A stretch of 15,271 nt of DNA from Bacteroidia bacterium. Its GTDB lineage: Bacteria; Bacteroidota; Bacteroidia; Bacteroidales; GCA-2748055. The stretch is from the NCBI GenBank assembly GCA_030596245.1, contig JAUVKN010000065.1:1-15271 (forward strand), written 5' to 3'. The notes under the pieces are model-generated. The model did no database searches and was not told where the DNA came from. It was given only the letters and a program-made list of their open reading frames with translations. The position numbers and the translations under genes were made by a program. Positions 8,763 to 15,271 of the stretch are shown piece after piece (the first letter of the stretch is position 1; each line of letters begins with the position of its first letter).

Positions 8763-10298
8763 TTAACTTTTATTGGATGGTTTCTTCCTGAGTTCAAAAA
8801 ATATCAGGAGGGTTGTGTAGGCCAGGAAACCGGCTCCACACCACAGCATGATGGTACTGTATTCGGTATAGATATCATTGTATTCTGTTAGACTGCGGGC
8901 TCTTAAATTCAACACTGTGCCGTTTACAAGCAAAAAAACAGTGCTGGTTAATGCCAGTGCCTGCATGGTCCTTAAGCAGACGCTTCCCTTTATTCTGTTT
9001 GTCAGCCTGGTTTTGAGAATCGCCAAAAGTACCGGCCAGAGGAACCATGACAGTAGTTGTAATGCGTTCAGTGTCCGAAAATAACTTGCAATAGTGTAGG
9101 GAGGACTCAAAAGGACCCTGGATCGGTCAAAAGTATTCCGGTCATTGTAAAGCAGTACTGTGATCCTGGTCATATCTCTCCGGCGCAACACCTGCATGAT
9201 CGATTCCCTTTTTTGCTCGGGATCCATTTGATGCCAGTCCGGGATCTCCAGGGCATTCCAGACAAAACAGCTGCTTCCATAGCCATGGTAATCTGCAGCT
9301 CCATTCATGATCAAACCATTGGACATACATGCTTCAGTGATATTCTTGAATATTCTCCGCTCATAGGTCAGTCCGTCTGCCTGGTTTGCAATCTCAAAAC
9401 CATCTACCCCCATATCCAGGAAGAAGGGTATGGACTCTCTCTCTCCGTCAAACCAGTGGGCCACAATGACCACCCCATTGTCGTCATGGGTGGAATCAAT
9501 CACCTGCTGATCGGTTAACCCGCGGGTGATAAAGTTTCTGGTGAGTCCAAGCAGTGTCATATGGTTGCTGCCTGAATACTCCTCTCCAACCATCAACAAT
9601 GGGGCCTCCGGGAGCATTGACTTCGTCGAGCTTCGCTTCGCTACGGTTCCCTGCTCCTGGGCCTTCACAGCTTCCATCGTTTTCTGATGATGGTTGTGAT
9701 CGGTGATAAAGAAAGCGTCATATCCGTTTTTCTTATGCCATCTCTGCAACCCTTTTGTGGATATGATTCCATCATGACTGTACTCTGAGTGGCTGTGGGT
9801 ATTGATCAGGATGGTGTGCTCCTGTTGGTTTACGATTCTATTGGCAGGCAAGGGAATGTAGATAATCAACCACAATAAACCCAGCCAGGTAGCCACTATC
9901 AGGGGTGCTGTTTTTAACCAGAAGAGCAAGCCAGCCAGTTTGAGTTCACTCCCTCTCTCTATTTGATCTCTTCCCTCATTTTGGCCTTTTCGGGAGTTAT
10001 TTTTAAAGAAAAAACGTCCCAGGGTAACCACCAGTGAAAGTGCTAAGATCCAGAGAAGCAGAACGGCAAATTCAAGTGCGGGTTGATCGGCACGGAGATA
10101 GAACAACAGGGGGCCGGTAAATGGCTCAAACAGCAGACGCCAGATGGATATGTGTATGCCAAAGCCGGGAACCGGCTCGGAAGTCAGGGCATCAATGATT
10201 TGAATGGGCTGGTGAAAAACAACAGAGAGGATTGCCAGGACAGCGAAAAAACCAATAAGTCCGGAATGGGAGATAATTCTTGTTAGAATAGGTTTCAT
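8763..10298 (-). CDS. Integral membrane PHP-domain phosphoesterase
   Basis: A 511-residue protein. Three or four hydrophobic segments come first (about 11-29, 76-94 and 121-150). A PHP domain fills about 160-390, and two or three more segments follow (about 405-428, 445-464 and 482-501). PHP metal-site motifs are present: NTHSHSEYSHDG (H168, H170, D176), FITDHNHH (D200, H201), MVGEEYSG (E239/E240), VIVAHW (H281) and GAADYHGYG (D336, H338). PHP enzymes are metal-dependent phosphoesterases; here the domain sits in a polytopic membrane protein, which suggests a lipid-linked or envelope substrate (inference). Which side of the membrane the domain faces is not certain. Residues about 213-231 look like an insertion of low-complexity coding sequence. 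The ATG at 10298 follows a tandem-repeat spacer; the ceramidase-like gene begins 23 bases after its stop. Confidence 0.85.
   Translation of the reverse strand: MKPILTRIISHSGLIGFFAVLAILSVVFHQPIQIIDALTSEPVPGFGIHISIWRLLFEPFTGPLLFYLRADQPALEFAVLLLWILALSLVVTLGRFFFKNNSRKGQNEGRDQIERGSELKLAGLLFWLKTAPLIVATWLGLLWLIIYIPLPANRIVNQQEHTILINTHSHSEYSHDGIISTKGLQRWHKKNGYDAFFITDHNHHQKTMEAVKAQEQGTVAKRSSTKSMLPEAPLLMVGEEYSGSNHMTLLGLTRNFITRGLTDQQVIDSTHDDNGVVIVAHWFDGERESIPFFLDMGVDGFEIANQADGLTYERRIFKNITEACMSNGLIMNGAADYHGYGSSCFVWNALEIPDWHQMDPEQKRESIMQVLRRRDMTRITVLLYNDRNTFDRSRVLLSPPYTIASYFRTLNALQLLSWFLWPVLLAILKTRLTNRIKGSVCLRTMQALALTSTVFLLVNGTVLNLRARSLTEYNDIYTEYSTIMLWCGAGFLAYTTLLIFFELRKKPSNKS
9621..9650. repeat. CTTCG-rich repeat-like segment inside the PHP gene
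   Basis: Thirty bases with three CTTCG units (9621, 9631 and 9636), the last two directly adjacent, encoding TVAKRSSTKS on the minus strand. The segment lies between two conserved PHP motifs, where the protein should tolerate a loop. It looks like a short dispersed element that entered in frame, but one copy alone cannot prove that. Confidence 0.35.
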
Positions 10299-10305
10299 TT
10301 CTAGG

Positions 10306-10391
10306 AGGATGGTTTATAAGAGGATGGTTTATAAAAGGATGATTTCAAGAGTATGATTTCAAGAAGATGATTTCTAAGAGGATGATTAATT
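10306..10391. repeat. Six-copy degenerate 14-15 bp tandem repeat
   Basis: On the plus strand the units are AGGATGGTTTATAAG (10306), AGGATGGTTTATAAA (10321), AGGATGATTTCAAG (10336), AGTATGATTTCAAG (10350), AAGATGATTTCTAAG (10364) and a partial AGGATGATTAATT (10379). They fill nearly the whole spacer between the YncE-phosphoesterase stop codon and the PHP start, and the last unit runs into the stop codon. Neighbouring units are most alike (1-2 and 3-4), as expected from stepwise duplication. Units lack spacers and dyad symmetry, so this is not a CRISPR. A role in transcript stability or translation of the PHP gene is possible but unsupported. Confidence 0.85.
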
Positions 10392-12959
10392 GGTCACGGT
10401 TCCGGAATTTTCTGTCAGCACCGGATAAGGTACATCATATCCTTTGACCGAATGCCAGATGATGCGGTTGAAAGTGTCTTCATCGATACGGTCCAGTTCA
10501 TCCAGATTCTGCTCCATCGATTTTATTGCCCAATAGCGGGCATCGCCTGAAAGGCTTATAAGCTCCGGGTTTAATTCATCCAGAGGAATAATATTTGGTC
10601 TCGCAGTATAAGGTGAAAGATCCGGTCGCCTGGTGAAGCAATCAAACATTGGCTCCGCTGCAAGGTCAAACTGGTTCAGTGGAGGAATGCCCAGAATATT
10701 TTCAATGGTTCGAAACATATTTATCTGTGAATAATTTGTGGAGATCACCTCTCCGCGTATTGTATAGGGACTAATGATCAGACCTACGGTACGGTGCCCG
10801 TCCACATGATCAAGTCCTGCCTGGGGATCATCCTCAGTCACGAAGATGCATGTCTCCTCCCAAAATTTACTGTGAGAGATTGCTTCCACAACCTGTCCCA
10901 ACGCCAGATCATTGTCAGCCACAGCAGCCCTTGGAGTAGGCAGTCCTGGCTTTGTCCCCGATGTATGATCGTTGGGTAAAAGCATAATAATAAAATTTGG
11001 AAAGCTGTCAATCTCTTCAAATTCCTTAAGCTCTTTGATGAACTCTGCCGCCCGGTATATATCCGGCACCTTTTCGGGGAAACCAATAAATGTGGGACAA
11101 GTATATGGTTCCATCTGAGGCAGATTTGATTTTGCCCGAATTCTGATACTGTTTGTGCCGTTCAGGAAGTCCTGGTAAATATCTGTAAATGTGGAATTTC
11201 GAGGCTCGATAACTGCATCAACAAATTCGCCATAGTTGCGATAGGATAAGCCGTGCTGCATTACATTGTCCCAGATAAAACCGGTTGGAGAGTAAGCCAG
11301 CGGGTCACCGCCATCGTAAGGATAGCTACGTGGAAAGTCACCAAAGAACTTTTCAATATAATCAGTCACATACGCCTCATCCGTCCATTGATGACCATCT
11401 GCACTGAGTATACCACTGCAGTAATAATTATCCATAAGTATAAACTCCTCGGCGAGGGCATGATGATTTGGTGTGACATCCTGTCCAAAGTGAACCAGAG
11501 ATGAGTCGCCATTCCCCTGCTTCATATCACCAAACACCTGGTCATACGTACGGTTCTCTTTAATGATATAGACCACATGTTTAAAATGAGATTCCTGACC
11601 CGGAAACTGAGGAACAGCTACCCGGCGTGCTCCATTATTCTTCTGGACCAGCTGTTTCATCATCATTGCGAAAGAGTTATTCTCTTTCACCACTTCAGTC
11701 ATTGTAAGGAGCGTAGCCTTATCAGGCAGCGGTATGATGGAGATACTACCCATATGATGATGCGTATTGAAACCGGGCCTGTCAGCCCTTGTATTTCTTG
11801 AGCCAATCCCTTTTGTATTGGCTACGAAAAGAAATTTCTCATCCCTGTCCATGGTCACTGCACCCGGGTACCAGCCCGTGGGAATAAATCCGGCTATTTC
11901 ATTATTATTATCAAGTTGTATGACACAGAGTGCATTATCAGTTCCGTTGGCTACATATAGCTGTTTGCCGTCCTGAGAGATGGCCAGGGCGTTGGGGGCA
12001 CTGCCAAATGGCAGATCTTTTTCCATTCGAACACCTATTTTATCTAAAACAGCATCGGTTTCTGTGTCTATTATTGAAATCACATCACTGTTGGCACATG
12101 CTACATAGAGACGGGATTTGTCGGGGCTCAGCACCATCGCACCGGGATGCAATCCAACTTCTATACTTTTAATTTGCCGCTGAGATTTCAGATCAATGAC
12201 AGAAACTGAACCACTACTGGCAATGCCAGTGTTGGGGTCGATGACAATTTCGCTGCCTGATGTGGTATAAGTTGGATCGACCGACCCTGGTTGTCTTCCG
12301 CCCCAATTGCTTACGTAAGCTTTCTGGGAGGAGAGAAGTATGATTTCGTAAGGCGAAATGCCCACGGGAATTTCTGTGATCGCCCCGCTGGTCAGATCCA
12401 CCACAGCCAGGGTATTGCTCCGGCTCAGCGGTACATATAGCTTTTCACCGTTATCATTGATTGAAAATCCACCCGGCACAGGATGTCCACCAATTTTGGG
12501 TTGCTGAAATTGTATGGGTTCTACCCAATTCAGAATGTTGTTGTGATCTTTTTGCGCAATAAATATTTTATCCCTGGCCTGACTTGCATAGATTAGATTC
12601 CCATCTGCGGAGAAAGCCACCCCGTTAAATGATCCGCCGCCTCGGAGAGGGAGCGTTTGCATAATGGTCCGATCCAACACACGTATCAAATCGAGCGAAT
12701 TTTTATTCAGGACAGCAAGCCATTTCCCATCAGGACTCAGTGCAAGATCTACCGGCCGGCCGGGGAACAGCATTTGAAATCCTGCAGGTCGCAAAAGCTG
12801 ATTGGTTGGAACGAGTATACTTCCGTCCGGTTGAGGTCCAACGGTGCGTGTGGCATTGTTATCACGCTGTTCTGTATCAACACCGCATTGACTCAATGTC
12901 AAAAAAGATAGTGTTAAAACAAGCAGTGTCAGACCGCTGAAATAGCTTATTCTTTTCAT
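10386..12959 (-). CDS. YncE-like propeller/alkaline phosphatase-type phosphoesterase
   Basis: An 857-residue protein from the ATG at 12959. I chose this start because MKRISYFSGLTLLVLTLSFLTLS is a good export signal; the frame continues upstream to a GTG at 13076, deep inside the isomerase gene. LSQCG resembles a lipobox, but Q at -1 is atypical, so lipidation is uncertain. Residues about 50-430 show seven propeller blade motifs of the kind SPDGKWLAVLN, SADGNLIYAS, SQDGKQLYVAN. The second half (about 458-780) is a phosphoesterase of the phospholipase C/acid phosphatase AcpA family: VVYIIKENRTYDQVFGD (E468, N469), CSGILSADGHQW, LLPNDHTSG (D664, H665), TEDDPQAGLDHVDGHR (E709, D710, H717, H722). 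It probably cleaves phosphoester substrates in the periplasm or at the surface; the target is unknown. It starts 10 bases after the isomerase stop. Confidence 0.87.
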   Translation of the reverse strand: MKRISYFSGLTLLVLTLSFLTLSQCGVDTEQRDNNATRTVGPQPDGSILVPTNQLLRPAGFQMLFPGRPVDLALSPDGKWLAVLNKNSLDLIRVLDRTIMQTLPLRGGGSFNGVAFSADGNLIYASQARDKIFIAQKDHNNILNWVEPIQFQQPKIGGHPVPGGFSINDNGEKLYVPLSRSNTLAVVDLTSGAITEIPVGISPYEIILLSSQKAYVSNWGGRQPGSVDPTYTTSGSEIVIDPNTGIASSGSVSVIDLKSQRQIKSIEVGLHPGAMVLSPDKSRLYVACANSDVISIIDTETDAVLDKIGVRMEKDLPFGSAPNALAISQDGKQLYVANGTDNALCVIQLDNNNEIAGFIPTGWYPGAVTMDRDEKFLFVANTKGIGSRNTRADRPGFNTHHHMGSISIIPLPDKATLLTMTEVVKENNSFAMMMKQLVQKNNGARRVAVPQFPGQESHFKHVVYIIKENRTYDQVFGDMKQGNGDSSLVHFGQDVTPNHHALAEEFILMDNYYCSGILSADGHQWTDEAYVTDYIEKFFGDFPRSYPYDGGDPLAYSPTGFIWDNVMQHGLSYRNYGEFVDAVIEPRNSTFTDIYQDFLNGTNSIRIRAKSNLPQMEPYTCPTFIGFPEKVPDIYRAAEFIKELKEFEEIDSFPNFIIMLLPNDHTSGTKPGLPTPRAAVADNDLALGQVVEAISHSKFWEETCIFVTEDDPQAGLDHVDGHRTVGLIISPYTIRGEVISTNYSQINMFRTIENILGIPPLNQFDLAAEPMFDCFTRRPDLSPYTARPNIIPLDELNPELISLSGDARYWAIKSMEQNLDELDRIDEDTFNRIIWHSVKGYDVPYPVLTENSGTVTN

Positions 12960-12969
12960 AATGAAAGCT

Positions 12970-13605
12970 TTAGAAAAACTTGTTCTCAATGATTCTGCAT
13001 ATTGCATGATATACCGGCAGGTGATACTCCTGTATATCAGCAGTAGTGGTTGAGGGTACACAGATGATGGTGTCACAGTACTGTTTCATGGCGCCTCCGT
13101 GTTGCCCGGTGAGACCGATGACCTTAAGTCCTTTTGCTTTTGCAGTTATGGCAGCATCCACCACATTTTGGGAATTGCCGGAAGTGGTGATGGCAAACAG
13201 CACATCACCGCTTTTTCCATAACCTGCAACCTGTTGGGAAAAAACCAAATCTGCATCCATATCATTGGAGATGGCAGTGAACAATGAAGTTTGGGCACAG
13301 AGCGATATGGCGGGCAGGGCATTTTGTAAATTCTCTGCTAAATAGCCCCCCCGTTCCGAAGAAGCTGACTGAAGACTTTCTTTGAAATCTTCCGGAAGCG
13401 GACGTTTTTTTTCAAAACTTTTCATCAGCTCTCCAACGATATGATCCGCATCGGCACAACTGCCTCCATTCCCACATAATAAAATCTTCCCTCCATTTTC
13501 AAAACAATCAATGATGGCCGTGGCGGCTTCGATTATCTCATTCTCGCAACAGCCCAGGGCGGGATAGCGCCTGATCATCTCATCCACTCTGTCTTCTCCA
13601 GTCAT
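12970..13605 (-). CDS. gmhA: D-sedoheptulose-7-phosphate isomerase (SIS domain)
   Basis: A 211-residue SIS-fold protein from the ATG at 13605; a TTG at 13641 would add 12 residues but overlaps the upstream gene more. Visible features are the phosphosugar loop LLCGNGGSCADADHIVGEL (GNGGS at 45-49, catalytic-type E59), ITTSGNSQNV (SGNS at 142-145) and DIQEYHLPVYH (Q192, E193, H195, H200). The last matches the QExH...H signature of GmhA from Escherichia coli. The family reaction converts sedoheptulose 7-phosphate to glycero-manno-heptose 7-phosphate in the cytoplasm, the first step of activated heptose synthesis. At 211 residues it is longer than the roughly 190-residue E. coli enzyme, because of an insert (about 65-97, KKRPLPEDFKESLQ...). 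Its start overlaps the end of the kinase-HAD gene by 26 bases, which suggests translational coupling and fits the kinase acting next. Confidence 0.88.
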   Translation of the reverse strand: MTGEDRVDEMIRRYPALGCCENEIIEAATAIIDCFENGGKILLCGNGGSCADADHIVGELMKSFEKKRPLPEDFKESLQSASSERGGYLAENLQNALPAISLCAQTSLFTAISNDMDADLVFSQQVAGYGKSGDVLFAITTSGNSQNVVDAAITAKAKGLKVIGLTGQHGGAMKQYCDTIICVPSTTTADIQEYHLPVYHAICRIIENKFF

Positions 13606-15271
13606 CACAAATATCTTGTTTTTTGTTAAACAACAAATCAAGCAGCTTATCTCCTTGTGAAAAGTCAGGAATGATCACACTGGCGCCTGATTTTATTAGC
13701 CGTGAGCGCTTTTCCACGCTAAGGCCTGATCTCATTACTTCATCACTGGCCACACCCACAGCAATCCCATCGGAATTTACACATTCCCTGATCTCCACTG
13801 GTCCGTCTCCAAATACAGCCAGCTCATTTCCCCGGAGATTGTTTTCATTGATGATCCGGTTGATCATCATCTTTTTTGAATACTTCTTGATATCATTTTC
13901 AGAACCATAAATCCCTCCATCAAAAAGATCTGCATAGCCCAGTATTTCTGCTTCATTGATCACATCCTGTTTATCAGTACCACTTGCAAGATAAAGTTTT
14001 ATTCCCCTCTCTTTCAGAGCTTTCAAAAATTCGATGGAGCCGGTCATGGTAAAATCGCCCACGTGTAGTTCTCCGTTTTTGAGTTGTTCAAGCCTGATGG
14101 AAACCACCTCCATCAGGGCATCATTATAGATTTTTTTATACCCGAATTTATCCAGGATCTTCTCTTTGGGTACAATACCGGTTTCATCAACCATCTCTAC
14201 CAGTCCTTCCATCTGAAGAATGGTCTGTATTCCTGTGGAGCTGTCGATGTACTCCAGCACCTTTTGTTTCACCTGCTGAACGATTTTCGGGTCAGCCTTT
14301 TCATACTGCTCTCCCAGAATCGCCCGGATCATTACTGGTTCCATCACAGCCTCCCAGCCCTGCCTGATGGTACTGATGGTTCCGTCATGGTCAAAAACGG
14401 CATGCTTGATATGGCCCGTTCTGGTGAGCAGTGCAGGGTCAACCAGCTCTATCTCCGAATCCGGAAGAATATTTGCCAGGCTCAGGTTCACTACCAGTTC
14501 CGGCTTATGGCTATAGATCGCTACATTGTTCAACTGCAGGATTTCTTCCCCCGATGCTGTTCCGGTGGTGAAAAGTTTCTGTACAGTTACTGCAGCAGCA
14601 AGATTGGCAAATGCAGCCGATTCGGCAGGTGAAATACCGGCGGCAAGGCACAGGGTAAGTGCGCTGATGGTGGTATCACCGGCACCCACCGTATCAAGCT
14701 TTTCGGATAGCGATATACCGGGGATCTCTGTGATGCCTCCAGCAGCAATGCATACAATTCCACGGTTGCCGCATGTTACGAAAACAGGCTTTTCGTATTG
14801 CTGATAGACTGCTGTTCCGTATTTTCGGACTTCTGATATGGAGACATCATCCTGAGGTTTCACATCAAGACCATTGAGTACAGCTATCTCTATCTCATTT
14901 ACCTTCCGGTGGATATTTTTGAAACTACTGTTGAAATGTCTGGAATCGAGTACCACAATTTTATCATTGAATTTCTCAAAAAGGGTGTTCGTTTTGTCGA
15001 TAAATTCCCGGTTGGTGATACTACCCGATACCTGCTGATTGAATATGAGGGCGTCATAGTTCATCAGTGCCGATTCGATATGGCCAAGCAATGTTTCATC
15101 AGTTTCAGCAGAGCGACTGTTTTTCAACCCAAAATCGATGCGAGGCTCCTCTTTGTCTCCATAATACTTCTTGGTATAGGTGTAGGTTTGGAACTCCTCT
15201 TTCTGAATGGTGAATGAGCCTGTATCGGCACCCAGGGCCTGAAGCTGGGAAGAGAGTTCCCGGCCGTAAAT
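13580..15271 (-). CDS. HldA-like PfkB sugar kinase fused to HAD phosphatase, 5' partial
   Basis: The frame is open from the window edge to the TGA at 13580-13582, giving 563 visible residues; the N-terminus is missing. A TTG at 15127 is not taken as the start, because coding sequence (TYTYTKKYYGDKEEPRIDFG) precedes it. Visible residues 1 to about 250 are the C-terminal two-thirds of a PfkB/ribokinase-fold kinase, with LDTVGAGDTTISAL carrying the catalytic Asp (visible residue 199). The closest family known to me is heptose-7-phosphate kinase (HldA/RfaE domain I). From about visible residue 288 follows a HAD phosphatase: AVFDHDGT nucleophile motif, a helical cap of about 100 residues, YLASGTDKQ, KKMMINRI and AVFGDGPVEI. 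The fused pair plus the overlapping isomerase gene would give kinase and phosphatase steps of heptose 1-phosphate synthesis. This HAD is of the capped type, unlike GmhB, so the pathway fit is inference. Confidence 0.85.
   Translation of the reverse strand: MYGRELSSQLQALGADTGSFTIQKEEFQTYTYTKKYYGDKEEPRIDFGLKNSRSAETDETLLGHIESALMNYDALIFNQQVSGSITNREFIDKTNTLFEKFNDKIVVLDSRHFNSSFKNIHRKVNEIEIAVLNGLDVKPQDDVSISEVRKYGTAVYQQYEKPVFVTCGNRGIVCIAAGGITEIPGISLSEKLDTVGAGDTTISALTLCLAAGISPAESAAFANLAAAVTVQKLFTTGTASGEEILQLNNVAIYSHKPELVVNLSLANILPDSEIELVDPALLTRTGHIKHAVFDHDGTISTIRQGWEAVMEPVMIRAILGEQYEKADPKIVQQVKQKVLEYIDSSTGIQTILQMEGLVEMVDETGIVPKEKILDKFGYKKIYNDALMEVVSIRLEQLKNGELHVGDFTMTGSIEFLKALKERGIKLYLASGTDKQDVINEAEILGYADLFDGGIYGSENDIKKYSKKMMINRIINENNLRGNELAVFGDGPVEIRECVNSDGIAVGVASDEVMRSGLSVEKRSRLIKSGASVIIPDFSQGDKLLDLLFNKKQDICDDWRRQSG

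Noticed and set aside
10299..10391. A CRISPR array
   Set aside because: Units are only 14-15 bp, directly abutting and degenerate, with no spacers and no cas genes nearby.
12960..13076. Upstream GTG start for the YncE-phosphoesterase gene
   Set aside because: It would add 39 residues ahead of a good signal peptide and overlap the isomerase gene by over 100 bases.
13606..13641. TTG start for the isomerase
   Set aside because: An ATG 12 codons later fits family length and reduces the overlap with the kinase-HAD gene to 26 bases.
14084..14632. A 182-residue plus-strand gene
   Set aside because: It lies entirely antisense to the well-supported kinase-HAD coding sequence and has no recognisable domain.
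15125..15127. TTG as start of a complete kinase-HAD gene
   Set aside because: The frame stays open to the window edge and the extra residues look like kinase sequence, so the gene is simply cut by the window.

Overview
The window looks like a Bacteroidetes chromosome, probably of Bacteroidales/Marinilabiliales type. The reasons are two secreted proteins carrying FISUMP domains (Fibrobacter succinogenes major paralogous domain), a PKD domain and a sorting-domain-like module typical of type IX secretion bacteria, and starts without Shine-Dalgarno sequences. Base composition is moderate, about 45-48% G+C in sample lines I counted by hand, with one clearly AT-richer gene. There are no tRNA, rRNA or CRISPR loci and no recognisable transposase or integrase.

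Left part (1-7064). A 3'-terminal piece of a secreted Fn3-like/FISUMP protein (2-1075, +) faces a Tat-signal-bearing FAD-dependent oxidoreductase of the phytoene desaturase/retinol saturase type (1124-2758, -). After a 430-base AT-rich gap comes a 1291-residue secreted multidomain protein (3189-7064, +). It holds an N-terminal sorting-domain-like module, a LRKV/TEQAT module, a large beta-rich region, an Ig-like domain, FISUMP, PKD and a second FISUMP. The two FISUMP genes are paralogous, and the first FISUMP copy of the large protein resembles the neighbouring gene more than its own second copy does in the segment compared.

Right part (7189-15271, all on -, transcribed right to left). Five genes lie in one probable transcription unit. 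In order of transcription they are: (1) a PfkB/HldA-like sugar kinase fused to a HAD phosphatase, 5' end outside the window; (2) a GmhA-type sedoheptulose-7-phosphate isomerase that overlaps it; (3) a seven-bladed YncE propeller fused to an alkaline-phosphatase-like/phospholipase C-type phosphoesterase; (4) a membrane-embedded PHP-domain phosphoesterase; (5) a membrane-anchored neutral-ceramidase-like hydrolase. The first two match early steps of nucleotide-activated heptose synthesis. The last three are predicted envelope hydrolases, and two of them are probable phosphoesterases.

The best candidate for an undescribed system is this right-hand cassette. A PLC-like phosphoesterase plus a ceramidase-fold protein recalls the pairing of sphingomyelinase/PlcH with neutral ceramidase in pseudomonads. 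However, the ceramidase-like protein keeps the zinc-site residues while lacking a serine where the ceramidase nucleophile should be, so its substrate is open. A six-unit degenerate 14-15 bp tandem repeat fills the gap between genes 3 and 4, and a CTTCG-rich repeat-like stretch sits inside the PHP gene.
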